Positions 38,438 through 46,677 of a stretch of 64,000 bases of DNA are shown here, piece by piece. Below the pieces are notes generated by a model. The model ran no database searches. It saw only the letters and a list, made by a program, of their open reading frames with translations, and was not told where the DNA came from. Where the stretch lies: assembly GCF_903772925.1 (NCBI RefSeq), contig NZ_LR812090.1, forward strand, positions 3,494,599 through 3,558,598, written 5' to 3'. The position numbers were made by a program, and so were the translations under genes. Positions within the stretch are counted from its first letter, which is position 1, and every line of letters starts with the position of its first letter. This stretch comes from Alteromonas macleodii. GTDB taxonomy: Bacteria > Pseudomonadota > Gammaproteobacteria > Enterobacterales > Alteromonadaceae.

Positions 38438-39118
38438 ATGAAAGTGCTACTTGTAGAAGATGATCCAAAGGTTGCCTCGCACATTGCAAATGGACTATTG
38501 GGTGAAGGGCATGAATGTATTACTGTAGGTGATGGAACATCAGGCTACCAACAAGCTGCTAGTAACGAACTAGACGCGGTAATCCTAGACGTAATGTTAC
38601 CCGAACTCGATGGTTTCACTGTGCTTGAGAAGCTTCGCGAAGAAGGTAACACGACCCCTGTTTTATTACTAAGCGCTAAGAGCCAAGTTGAAGATAAAGT
38701 CAAAGGCCTGCGCACAGGCGCCAACGACTACCTAACCAAACCTTTCGCCTTTGAAGAGCTGCTTGCTCGCGTAGAAGGTTTGGCTGGACGCAATAAAGAC
38801 GGCGAAGACAAAACCTTGATAAAGGTTGGCGATCTCACGCTAGACTTGGTTAACCGTAAGGTATTGCGTGGCGATCAAGAAATTGACCTTCAATCAAAGG
38901 AATTCCAACTGCTTGAATGTCTACTTCGTCACAAAGGTAAAGTTGTGACGCGAAGCATGTTGCTTGAACAGGTTTGGAATTATCATTTCGACCCCCAAAC
39001 TAACGTGATTGATGTTCACATTAGCCGCCTGCGTCAGAAAGTGGATAAAGCGTTCAATGTGCCACTTATTGAAACGGTAAGAGGAACGGGCTACCGCATA
39101 GCGGACGGGCTTGCATGA
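38438..39118 (+). CDS. OmpR/PhoB family response regulator
   Basis: DNA-binding response regulator, 226 aa. Receiver domain 1-~118 with acidic pair D8/D9, phosphoacceptor D51 (VILDVMLPELDGF) and KPF lysine; winged-helix output domain ~130-224 with LLECLLRHKGKVVTRSMLLEQVW and VIDVHISRLRQKVD...TVRGTGYRI. Its last codons overlap the histidine kinase start by ATGA, so they form a coupled pair. Target genes are unknown; no obvious transporter or porin lies beside them. Confidence 0.93.
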   Translation: MKVLLVEDDPKVASHIANGLLGEGHECITVGDGTSGYQQAASNELDAVILDVMLPELDGFTVLEKLREEGNTTPVLLLSAKSQVEDKVKGLRTGANDYLTKPFAFEELLARVEGLAGRNKDGEDKTLIKVGDLTLDLVNRKVLRGDQEIDLQSKEFQLLECLLRHKGKVVTRSMLLEQVWNYHFDPQTNVIDVHISRLRQKVDKAFNVPLIETVRGTGYRIADGLA

Positions 39119-40530
39119 TAGCAATACGCGACTTTACGCGTAGTTCAAGTTTTCGCGTAGGCGTATTGCTCACTACTCTTGCTTGCATTGCCATTGTTCT
39201 AATTGTTTATTTTTGGCGATTAACGAGCAGCGACCTGTTCATTTCTGAGTCTAATGCTGCCGTTAATGCCAAAGCGAACGCCCTTGTAACGCTTTATGAA
39301 AACCTCGGTATTGATGCCGTTAAGTCGGCCATTATAAGCGACAATAACCTACCTCCTTCTGGCGCGAAAACACCCTCTTCTTCATTCGAACATTTGCGAT
39401 CATTTGTCGTACTGAGCAAAGATGAGCAAGTAGTTGCGGGGAACTTAGCATCTATCCCACTGGTATTAGAGCGGCACAAAGGGGCTAACTTCGATACTTC
39501 AGAAATTGTTATTACTCGGCCTAACAGCTCATCAAGGAAAACCTTGCGCCAAGCATTGATGAGGGAAGATGTACTTGGGGACTATATCCTCTATGTCGGG
39601 CGTGGTATCGATGATTTATATAGCGCCCAGTGGTTTGGCAAAACCTTTAGCTGGATCATTGTCGTGTTGCTTTGTGCCTTAAGTATTCTAAGCTTCGCTA
39701 TTGCCGTGTATGTGGTCAATCGAATTAACCGTATGTCTCAAACTGCTGATAAGATTATAAAGACTGGCAACCTTGAAGAGCGGCTAGAGATTGATAGCAA
39801 TTGGGACGACCTCAGCAGTCTTTCTTTCGTTTTCAATCAAATGCTGGACACCATTGAAAGCTCGGTCAATAACATCAAGTCAGTCACAGACAGTATTGCT
39901 CACGACCTGCGCACACCGCTTTCAAGGCTTCGTAATACGCTAGAAAGAATTGAAGACGATCAGCTTAGAGAAGACACTACACAAGAAGCAGATAACCTGC
40001 TGAATATGTTTAATAGTTTATTGCGCATAAGCGGTCTTGAAACCACAAATAAGAAAGAGGGTTTCTGTAGTACCGATGCCCGAGCTATTGTAGAAGACGT
40101 GGTCGACCTTTATCATCCCCTAGCCGAGGAGCGTAACATTCAGCTGTCCAGTCAGCTTGAAAGCGTGACTATGCTTGCCGACCCTAACTTACTTTTCCAA
40201 GCCGTCGCTAACGTATTAGACAATGCTATCAAGTACTCGAATGAGGATAGTATGGTTACTGTACAGCTAACGACTACACCTCGCCATGTTGTTATTGCCG
40301 TCAATGACGCAGGAATAGGCGTTGGCGAGCATGAAATTATAAATTTAGAGCGTCGTTTTTATCGCGCTGATGGCAGCAGAACAAGCAAGGGGAATGGATT
40401 AGGCTTATCACTTGTCTCGGCAATAGTGAAGCTGCACGATGGTCAAACTTGGTTTGTACACGACCCGTTAATGCAAGGAAACGGGCTGGGTGTTGTTTTT
40501 TGTTTTCCCATTAGTCTGCGTCAAAATTAG
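39115..40530 (+). CDS. sensor histidine kinase (OmpR-type partner)
   Basis: Membrane sensor kinase, 471 aa. Two transmembrane helices (about 14-34 and 177-199) enclose a ~140-residue periplasmic sensor domain of no recognised family; a HAMP-like linker follows (VNRINRMSQTADKIIKTGNLEERL). The phosphorylated histidine is H263 in SIAHDLRTPLSRLRN; ATPase motifs are NVLDNAIKYS (N box), DAGIGV (G1) and GNGLGLSLV (G2). Cognate to the upstream regulator. The signal is unknown. An imperfect hairpin follows at 40624. Confidence 0.92.
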   Translation: MIAIRDFTRSSSFRVGVLLTTLACIAIVLIVYFWRLTSSDLFISESNAAVNAKANALVTLYENLGIDAVKSAIISDNNLPPSGAKTPSSSFEHLRSFVVLSKDEQVVAGNLASIPLVLERHKGANFDTSEIVITRPNSSSRKTLRQALMREDVLGDYILYVGRGIDDLYSAQWFGKTFSWIIVVLLCALSILSFAIAVYVVNRINRMSQTADKIIKTGNLEERLEIDSNWDDLSSLSFVFNQMLDTIESSVNNIKSVTDSIAHDLRTPLSRLRNTLERIEDDQLREDTTQEADNLLNMFNSLLRISGLETTNKKEGFCSTDARAIVEDVVDLYHPLAEERNIQLSSQLESVTMLADPNLLFQAVANVLDNAIKYSNEDSMVTVQLTTTPRHVVIAVNDAGIGVGEHEIINLERRFYRADGSRTSKGNGLGLSLVSAIVKLHDGQTWFVHDPLMQGNGLGVVFCFPISLRQN

Positions 40531-40623
40531 CTAGTCTGAATCTGTAAATAGTAGGTACTATCAAGATACCTAGTGCGCTAAGTTGTACTCGACAAATTTA
40601 CTCTTCTTTTTCTTTTTCCGAAT

Positions 40624-40650
40624 GCTGACCTATAGATGATACAGGTCAGC
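40624..40650. terminator. hairpin between convergent kinase and DUF3833 genes
   Basis: Stem GCTGACCT (40624-40631) / AGGTCAGC (40643-40650) with an 11-nt loop; no T-run on either strand. Placed between convergent genes, so termination is possible but not shown. Confidence 0.4.
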
Positions 40651-40696
40651 AAAATTTCCAGTTTAGCGAGCATTCCAGAGCTATAATTGCAAATTA

Positions 40697-41257
40697 TCAA
40701 TCGGTTTGCTTCTGCATAAAAATAGTAACTTCGGCCATCACAATACCGAACTTACGAATGTACGAACGGTTCATCATGGTAGAGTCATCGAAAGCCCAAA
40801 ACCAGTCATCAAACGTTACTGAATAGGTCGTATCGTCTACCGGTAAATCCATCTCGTAGTGAAAATTAAATGCATTGCCGTAGCTGGTGCCTTTTGCAGG
40901 CCCATCAATATCACTCGCTTTGCCTACAAAGGTGCCATCGCCCTGCTTTACAATAGTCCATGTGCGGGATTTTGGACCTTCGCCAACCCCATATTCAAAG
41001 GTTTCATCAAGCGTCAGGGTATCGCCCTCTATTGAGCCATCAATGTTTACCACAAACCTTTGTACCACCTCACCTGAGCGGTTTTGTACTATACCCCACG
41101 CCTTAACGTTTCCATCGAAAAACTGCTCAATATCGAAACCCGGAGATACCGACTGATAGTCTTCACCATCGACTGACACAGAACATCCAGATAGCCCTAC
41201 CATGGTCAATGCAGCAAACCCTACTCCTAAACATAACTTCATCATATTTTTTATCAT
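40697..41257 (-). CDS. DUF3833 family lipoprotein
   Basis: Lipoprotein of the DUF3833 family, 186 aa from the ATG at 41257 (AGGA nine nt upstream; a TTG at 41275 is the alternative). Signal MIKNMMKLCLGVGFAALTMVG with lipobox LSGC and lipidated Cys25. The mature domain has the family stretch FFDGNVKAWGIVQNRSGEVVQRFVV and TYSVTFDDWFWAFDDSTMMNRSYIRKFG. In many marine gammaproteobacteria this family is found with chalcone-isomerase-like, cfa and photolyase genes; here only the chalcone-isomerase-like neighbour is present, 56 nt upstream. Confidence 0.85.
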   Translation of the reverse strand: MIKNMMKLCLGVGFAALTMVGLSGCSVSVDGEDYQSVSPGFDIEQFFDGNVKAWGIVQNRSGEVVQRFVVNIDGSIEGDTLTLDETFEYGVGEGPKSRTWTIVKQGDGTFVGKASDIDGPAKGTSYGNAFNFHYEMDLPVDDTTYSVTFDDWFWAFDDSTMMNRSYIRKFGIVMAEVTIFMQKQTD

Positions 41258-41313
41258 TTTACTTATCCTGCTCAACTAACCTTGCTTGGTTTTATTTCTA
41301 TAAAATCACTAAG

Positions 41314-41967
41314 CTAATCGTTCCCGAGTAACTTTTTTCTAAACTTAGGTTCCGACGTTTCATCACTTAACCAGATATCAAAAAAACGTTGCGTAAAAGT
41401 TTTGTCGCTTATCTCATCAGCTTTTTCGCCGTTTACGTAGAACACGCTTGTGCCTTCTTTCGTTGCGATCCCCGTAATTACATCGCCTTCACTAACGTCA
41501 GGAAAAATACGCTCCATTAGCGACAGCCATTTATCAGCATCTTCGGCAGCGATATCACCTTGTTTTTTCATTTCATCAATAGAGCGCTCGGCAATCTTTT
41601 TTCCTTCAAGATCCCGTTGGTAGGTCAAACGAAGTGCAAAAGGAGGCTGACCAGCGTATTTACCTTCAGAAGCAAAAAGCTCACCTGTATATACGTCCCA
41701 AAAGTAGTAAGAAAACATGCCTTTCCCCACCAGTTTCGCATTGGGAACATATTCATTGATATTTTCTGAATCATACTCTTGCGCAGAGGCGTTGTTTGAC
41801 ATGATGACAGCGCTCAGTGATATGGAAACAAAAATAGCAAAGGTGGATACTGCTATTTTATTAACGTAAGACATAAAAAAAGCGCTAGCGTTTTTTACGT
41901 AATGAAGAAGCCATGATGGGGTGTAAATCACAGGTTTTCGTGAAATACCGTTTTTATTAGTAACCAT
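41314..41967 (-). CDS. exported chalcone-isomerase-like protein
   Basis: Periplasmic protein of the chalcone isomerase-like family (Chalcone_3 type), without implied flavonoid chemistry. 217 aa from the ATG at 41967 (AAGAG upstream). That start gives a long n-region before the hydrophobic signal KIAVSTFAIFVSISLSAVIM; an ATG at 41874 (MSYVNKIAV) gives a more usual signal peptide but has no ribosome-binding site. The domain core is LVGKGMFSYYFWDVYTGELF, FALRLTYQRDLEGKKIAERS and VFYVNGEKADEISDKTF. Probably cotranscribed with the DUF3833 gene. Confidence 0.82.
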   Translation of the reverse strand: MVTNKNGISRKPVIYTPSWLLHYVKNASAFFMSYVNKIAVSTFAIFVSISLSAVIMSNNASAQEYDSENINEYVPNAKLVGKGMFSYYFWDVYTGELFASEGKYAGQPPFALRLTYQRDLEGKKIAERSIDEMKKQGDIAAEDADKWLSLMERIFPDVSEGDVITGIATKEGTSVFYVNGEKADEISDKTFTQRFFDIWLSDETSEPKFRKKLLGND

Positions 41968-42075
41968 AAAAATGCTCTTATAAAGCGTAATAAAAATTAC
42001 AGGTCTTTTATTGAATTTCTATCTGGTTATACTCTTGCCAATGTCCAATTGATCAACTGTCCCTAGGCTCTCATC

Positions 42076-42996
42076 GTGCTTTCCCTTGATGAATTTAAAA
42101 CGTCACTCACTCTTCCCTCGCCTCTTATTCCTTTCAAACCGAACTGGGAGGGTGCAAGCAAGGTATCGCTTTATGTTAAGCGTGACGATGCTATTCACCC
42201 TGTGATGTCAGGAAACAAATGGCGAAAGCTAAGCCATGCGCTAACGAGCCCTTTGCCAAACCACGTCATCAGTTTCGGCGGCGGCTTTTCTAACCACCTT
42301 CATGCGTTGGGATTTGCTTGTTACAAACTTGGTATTCCCTTTACCGCCATTATTCGCGGCGACTACAGTGCTGCACCATCGCCAATGATTAAGGATTTAA
42401 TGCAGTGGCAGACTCGCATTGAATATGTAAACAGAATTACCTATAACAAGCGTAACGATAGTACTTATTTAGATGAACTAAAGCTGGAGTTCCCCAATGC
42501 GATTATCATTCCTGAAGGTGGAAGCCAGGCCCTAGCGCTTCAGGGGATAAAAGATATGGTCGATGAAATCGAGGTAGACTTCGATTTTATCGTTGCCCCT
42601 GTCGCAAGCGGCGCCACATTGGCGGGAATTATAAATGCATTAAATAAACGTAATAGTTTAATGGCTACTGACTTTCGTTCTCATTACAAAGCCATTGGCA
42701 TAGGTGTACTAAAAGGTGAAGGCTATCTAGAGGGGTTGGTTGAGCAATTTCTTACAACATCTAGCCAGACACATTGGCATATTGATCATAGCTACCATTT
42801 TGGTGGCTACGCCAAAGCGCCAAGTGAGCTTCAAACCTTTTGCAGCGATTTCAATAACACTATGGAATTTGAAATAGAGCCAGTTTACTCGGGCAAAGCT
42901 TTCTGGGCCGTTAAAGATATGCTGGCTAAAGGTAAGTTTGAGGATGGTTCACGCATCGTCGTATTGCACACAGGTGGTTTACAAGGTGCAAGGTAA
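42076..42996 (+). CDS. PLP-dependent D-cysteine desulfhydrase / ACC deaminase family enzyme
   Basis: Fold type II PLP enzyme of the 1-aminocyclopropane-1-carboxylate deaminase/D-cysteine desulfhydrase family, 306 aa. PLP lysine K48 in HPVMSGNKWRKL; ISFGGGFSNHLHALGFACYKLG and PEGGSQALALQGI are typical, and VVLHTGGLQGA near the end binds phosphate. Members of this length in marine bacteria mostly act on D-cysteine or related amino acids; true ACC deaminase activity cannot be claimed. It starts with GTG at 42076 with only a weak site upstream. Divergent from the chalcone-isomerase-like gene. Confidence 0.85.
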   Translation: MLSLDEFKTSLTLPSPLIPFKPNWEGASKVSLYVKRDDAIHPVMSGNKWRKLSHALTSPLPNHVISFGGGFSNHLHALGFACYKLGIPFTAIIRGDYSAAPSPMIKDLMQWQTRIEYVNRITYNKRNDSTYLDELKLEFPNAIIIPEGGSQALALQGIKDMVDEIEVDFDFIVAPVASGATLAGIINALNKRNSLMATDFRSHYKAIGIGVLKGEGYLEGLVEQFLTTSSQTHWHIDHSYHFGGYAKAPSELQTFCSDFNNTMEFEIEPVYSGKAFWAVKDMLAKGKFEDGSRIVVLHTGGLQGAR

Positions 42997-43050
42997 AACC
43001 TTGTTATAACAAAGTATTGTTTTAACTACGTATGAGTGATACAACTAAAT

Positions 43051-43068
43051 TTGTGAGCATGCTCACAA
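43051..43068. promoter_or_regulatory. CRP-type perfect palindrome
   Basis: TTGTGAGCATGCTCACAA is an 18-bp perfect palindrome and fits the CRP consensus TGTGA-N6-TCACA exactly. An outer inverted pair TATGAGT (43031-43037) / ACTCATA (43070-43076) flanks it. It is 101 nt upstream of the DUF4282 start and 55 nt after the preceding stop. CRP binding is inferred from consensus. Confidence 0.6.
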
Positions 43069-43169
43069 TACTCATAAATAATAAATTAACGATAACAATA
43101 AGAAGTTTGTCGCAGGATGCGGCATAAAAACTAAAGCTTGCTACCTGCAAACTTCATCAAGGAATGATT

Positions 43170-43415
43170 ATGAAAGATATTTTCTTCTTCGACTCAATGC
43201 TAACCCCTAAAATAATTACTTTTGTGTACTGGCTATTGCTTTTAGGGTCGGTTGTAAGTGGCGTAACAACAATGTTTGTGGGGTACGACGCGAGTTTTGT
43301 ATACGGCCTATTTATCATCGTGTCTGGCTGTATTGGCGCAAGAATCTGGTGTGAACTACTTATCGTTCTCTTCAAAATTCACAGCAATCTTCAAAAAATT
43401 GCGAATAAAGAGTAG
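43170..43415 (+). CDS. DUF4282 small membrane protein
   Basis: Inner-membrane protein of the DUF4282 family, 81 aa, two transmembrane helices (about 15-35 and 42-65). The family pattern F-F-x-D-x-M-L-T-P-K-I-I is seen as IFFFDSMLTPKIITFVYW, and RIWCELLIVLFKIHSNL follows the second helix. AAGGA lies 6 nt before the ATG at 43170, while it touches the in-frame ATG at 43164, so 43170 is chosen. Function unknown. Upstream there is a CRP-like site (43051-43068). Confidence 0.85.
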   Translation: MKDIFFFDSMLTPKIITFVYWLLLLGSVVSGVTTMFVGYDASFVYGLFIIVSGCIGARIWCELLIVLFKIHSNLQKIANKE

Positions 43416-43423
43416 TGTTATGC

Positions 43424-43458
43424 GAATGCTATCGCTTCATTAAATAGCGATAGCATTC
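43424..43458. terminator. hairpin between convergent DUF4282 and sterol desaturase genes
   Basis: Thirteen-bp stem GAATGCTATCGCT (43424-43436) / AGCGATAGCATTC (43446-43458), 9-nt loop; only short T-runs follow (CGTTTATC). Position suggests a bidirectional terminator. Confidence 0.6.
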
Positions 43459-43486
43459 CGTTTATCTCTTAACCCAGACCTTTACA

Positions 43487-44299
43487 TCAATCTGCAACAG
43501 GATAGCCAAACAACCTTTTTAACTTTGCTTTTATTCCTTTTGCCTGCTGAAGCTGTTCAAGAAGCACGCCTAATTGACTGAAGTTGGCGCTTAGGGGGTT
43601 ATCATCTGGCATTTTTCCAACGATGCCGTACTTGATACTTATTTTTTTATCTTCTTTAACGAAAGTGCCGAATAACTTATCCCAGATGATAAGCACCCCA
43701 CCGTAGTTTTTATCGATATAAGGCTTATTGGTTGCATGGTGAATGCGGTGATGAGTAGGCGTGTTGAAGATATGCTCTGCCCAGCCTAAATGACCAATCG
43801 TTTGCGTATGTACAAAAAACTGATAAGCAAGATTTATTGCGACAATGGCGAAGACCAAGCTGGGAGAAAAACCAATAAGTATCATTGGTATCCAAAAGAG
43901 CCACATGCCCACGAGTGGGTACAAGATACTTTGTCTAAACGCTGTGGTGAAATTCATTTTTGTTGAGCTGTGATGCACCACATGGGCGAGCCAAAACCAG
44001 TGTATGTTGTGTGAAGCCCGATGAAACCAGTAGTATAAAAAGTCTTGTAGGATAAACCCTGCAAAAAGCGATACTGCCGTAAGATCTATGTTAAATAGAG
44101 AAAACTGGTGCAGCCAAAGAAACAAAGGCATTAGTAGTAATAGTACCAAAGCATCAGAGCCCTGATGAAGCAGTGCAAGTAAAGCATTATTCACGCTGTC
44201 TTTTACATTATAAAACTGCCGTGCCTTTTTGAACTCCACAAAAACGCATAGTAAGAAAACCGGGCTCAAGCCAAGCAAAATAAGTTCAACGGGGATCAA
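43487..44299 (-). CDS. sterol desaturase / fatty acid hydroxylase superfamily protein
   Basis: Membrane di-iron oxygenase of the fatty-acid-hydroxylase superfamily, 270 aa, with four or more helices. The three histidine clusters that bind iron are present: HRASH (93-97), HVVHH (106-110) and HHRIHH (183-188). In this superfamily the substrate may be a sterol, sphingolipid, carotenoid or alkylglycerol; it cannot be told here. Its start overlaps the SRPBCC gene by 14 nt, so the two are coupled, and an AraC regulator is divergent from them. Confidence 0.87.
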   Translation of the reverse strand: MIPVELILLGLSPVFLLCVFVEFKKARQFYNVKDSVNNALLALLHQGSDALVLLLLMPLFLWLHQFSLFNIDLTAVSLFAGFILQDFLYYWFHRASHNIHWFWLAHVVHHSSTKMNFTTAFRQSILYPLVGMWLFWIPMILIGFSPSLVFAIVAINLAYQFFVHTQTIGHLGWAEHIFNTPTHHRIHHATNKPYIDKNYGGVLIIWDKLFGTFVKEDKKISIKYGIVGKMPDDNPLSANFSQLGVLLEQLQQAKGIKAKLKRLFGYPVAD

Positions 44300-44714
44300 A
44301 ACGTGCTCCTAACTTATTCAAACATTGCGCTATGTCGTGTTGTAAAAGGCGTGTTAGTAGCCAATTGGGTATATACCAAGGCGCCCAACAGCTAATGCGA
44401 TAAGAAACTTTGGTTAGGCTACCCTGTGCGGAAAATCTGATAACTCCCCGATGATCTTTTACTGGAAAGTCGTCAACAACACGATATTCAATGCCATCTG
44501 TGTCTGCTTTAACAATCTCTTCTTTAAAGCTAACGCCTAGAATACTCACTTCTCTCACACAGCCCACCCCGCCACTGACTTCACTATTATTTTCTGCTCT
44601 TAATACCTTAAACGAAGCGTTAAAGAATTCGCTTAAATTCTGGTGGTCAAGCAGCGTATCGCGAAGCACTTGTGGCGTTGCATTAATAACTCTTTGGTAG
44701 TGAACGTCAACCAT
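44286..44714 (-). CDS. SRPBCC (START-like) ligand-binding protein
   Basis: Small polyketide-cyclase/START-fold protein, 142 aa, with the SRPBCC beginning VDVHYQRVINATPQVLRDTLLDHQNLSEFF and a hydrophobic-pocket strand pattern through VSYRISCWAPWY. It probably binds a hydrophobic molecule, perhaps the substrate or product of the coupled desaturase (inference from overlap). The ATG at 44714 is divergent from the AraC gene, 99 nt away. Confidence 0.8.
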   Translation of the reverse strand: MVDVHYQRVINATPQVLRDTLLDHQNLSEFFNASFKVLRAENNSEVSGGVGCVREVSILGVSFKEEIVKADTDGIEYRVVDDFPVKDHRGVIRFSAQGSLTKVSYRISCWAPWYIPNWLLTRLLQHDIAQCLNKLGARFDPR

Positions 44715-44813
44715 TTACGATATGTCCTCTTCTCATGGCTATTAGCATAAATTGACATTCATATTTGATCTTGCGTTAATACGTCATGATTTTTGTTATT
44801 TTGCGACACACCT

Positions 44814-45851
44814 ATGCCATCAGTTTCTTTTGCCTATATTCAAAGTATAGAAAGCTATTTAACTAGCTTAGAAGTTGATACAAAAGGACTGTCGCGACTC
44901 ACGCAAAAGCATAGTTCACTTTCAGGTTCCCCCCGTGTTTCCATGGAAGCCTATATCGAGCTGTTAAACCAAGGTGCATCGCTCACCAATAATTCATTAT
45001 TTGGGTTTGAGTTAGGCAAACATATTCAGGCAAAAGATTATGGGGTGTTGGGTTACCTCGTTGAAAGTTGCGAAAATTTAGCTCAAGCCATAGGGGCGCT
45101 TACTCGGTTTGATGCGCTAGTCGCAGACATCGGCACAACAAACGTATTCTTTGAATCTGATAATGCCCGTGTTGAATGGGTGCCTAAAAACTTAGATTGC
45201 AAACAAATGGTATTGCGCAATACCACCGCGTGGGTAGCGACCGTTTATAAAATATTGGGTTCGGCCTGCCAATTAAATGCTATTTCCTTTACTTTCTCTT
45301 TAAGTACATTGGAAAAAGATAGATTAGCCCAGTGGTTTAACTGCGAGGTGATTGATTGTGCCCGCACTAACGCCATTATTTTTCCCCTACACTTACTGCA
45401 TGTTCCCTTCACTAGTGAAAATAAGGCTATGTTCAGCGCGCTTATAGAAGTGACAGAAAAGGAAATGAACGAATGCAAAGGGGAAAGGTTTGCTCAAACC
45501 AACAAACGCCATTTTAACCTTAATTCTCATGAAGATATCGCCCATAAAGTCGTTTCGCTTTTAAACGCTAACCCTACGCTAAAGGGATGTAATCAAAAGC
45601 GTATGGCTGAAGCGTTATTCATAAGCCCACGCACACTGCAGCGGAAGTTGAAGCAGAGTAACACCAGCTTTCAGCAAATTCTTGATAGTGAGCGCAAATC
45701 TCGTTTAGACGATCTTCTTAAACAATACTCTATTGCCGACACCGCTGATTTATTAGGGTTTCAAGAGCAATCATCCTTTACCCACGTGTTTAAAAAGTGG
45801 TTTTCCACCACACCGCTTAAGTATCAAAAACAGCTAATATCAAAAGAGTAA
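44814..45851 (+). CDS. AraC family transcriptional regulator (Arabinose_bd type)
   Basis: Transcriptional regulator of 345 aa from the ATG at 44814 (the frame is open from a TTG at 44793). N-terminal ligand-binding domain of the OruR/ArgR-like type (about 15-200: ESYLTSLEVDTKGLSRL ... DYGVLGYLVESCENLAQAI) and C-terminal double HTH (KRMAEALFISPRTLQRKLKQ and DTADLLGFQEQSSFTHVFKKWFSTTPLKY). It is divergent from the SRPBCC-sterol-desaturase pair and probably activates it in response to a lipid or steroid-like ligand; inferred from layout. Confidence 0.88.
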   Translation: MPSVSFAYIQSIESYLTSLEVDTKGLSRLTQKHSSLSGSPRVSMEAYIELLNQGASLTNNSLFGFELGKHIQAKDYGVLGYLVESCENLAQAIGALTRFDALVADIGTTNVFFESDNARVEWVPKNLDCKQMVLRNTTAWVATVYKILGSACQLNAISFTFSLSTLEKDRLAQWFNCEVIDCARTNAIIFPLHLLHVPFTSENKAMFSALIEVTEKEMNECKGERFAQTNKRHFNLNSHEDIAHKVVSLLNANPTLKGCNQKRMAEALFISPRTLQRKLKQSNTSFQQILDSERKSRLDDLLKQYSIADTADLLGFQEQSSFTHVFKKWFSTTPLKYQKQLISKE

Positions 45852-46037
45852 TCATGTCTCGCTATTAACCCTCGGCGCAGGCGCTATTTTTGGTTCGAAA
45901 AAAGATGCGTGCTTTATAAGCTTTTAGTCTGAATAGGCAATTTTTTACTATCAAAATTATGATTATTAAACTAATGTGACTGAGAATGCGTAGGTATTAT
46001 CAGGTGTACAGCAACGCTAACTCACAGGAGATACGCT

Positions 46038-46448
46038 ATGATCGACCGTCCAGTTACATTGCCAACGCAGTTAAATGCACTCGTGTCAAAGTCACTAAAT
46101 CTATGTGAGCTTATGTTACCCGTGTGTGATGTGTTTTATCCTTTTGCTGCTATTTATGAAAATGGTCGCATCGGCTGTATATTTGCCGACGAGGCCGGAA
46201 CTAAAAAGCGCGAGTCACAGCTTATCGAACAGCTTCAGTGGCGAATAATCGATACCACCACAGATACAAATAGTTACAGCGTCTTAGTGTATGCTGCGGC
46301 AGTTAACACTCAAGACAGTAAAACGGTTGATGCTATTGCCATTGCAACTGCAACGCCAAATCACGAAGAACGACTTATTCTTTACCCTTACTACAAAGTA
46401 GACAATAAAGTAGTCATTTCTCCGCCTATCGATACTGTAACCCGTTAG
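46038..46448 (+). CDS. hypothetical protein, 136 aa
   Basis: No family recognised. It has a good ribosome-binding site (CAGGAG before the ATG) and balanced coding composition, so it is likely real. The protein is soluble, mixed alpha/beta, with two cysteines near the N-terminus (LCELMLPVC) and an acidic middle. No signal peptide or membrane segment. It stands alone with a terminator at 46526. Upstream gap 45852-46037 is plain. Confidence 0.7.
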   Translation: MIDRPVTLPTQLNALVSKSLNLCELMLPVCDVFYPFAAIYENGRIGCIFADEAGTKKRESQLIEQLQWRIIDTTTDTNSYSVLVYAAAVNTQDSKTVDAIAIATATPNHEERLILYPYYKVDNKVVISPPIDTVTR

Positions 46449-46525
46449 CGAAACAGCGGTAGGGAAAATGTTATTTTTTAAATCACCTAGTACAGACCGG
46501 TATCAGTTACTAAAGTAGTCTTTTG

Positions 46526-46558
46526 AGGTAGTGCCTACCAGTGTGTGCACTACCTTTT
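46526..46558 (+). terminator. intrinsic terminator after the 136-aa gene
   Basis: Stem AGGTAGTGC (46526-46534) / GCACTACCT (46547-46555), 12-nt loop, TTTT at the end. 77 nt past the stop. Confidence 0.65.
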
Positions 46559-46677
46559 ACATTCGTTGTTACGATTAAAATTTTTTGTCCTTTCATAGGC
46601 TGTCTTTGCTTGCCAAATCCCATTGGTCTGCTAGCATTCAGCCCAAAATTCATTAGCAAAATTAGGGATTAGTTATT

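Noticed and set aside
41876..41898. A-tract/CGCTAGCG/T-tract palindrome in the chalcone-isomerase-like gene
   Set aside because: It lies within the coding start region and the 8-bp core has no loop, so it is not a terminator; it only matters if the start at 41874 is used.
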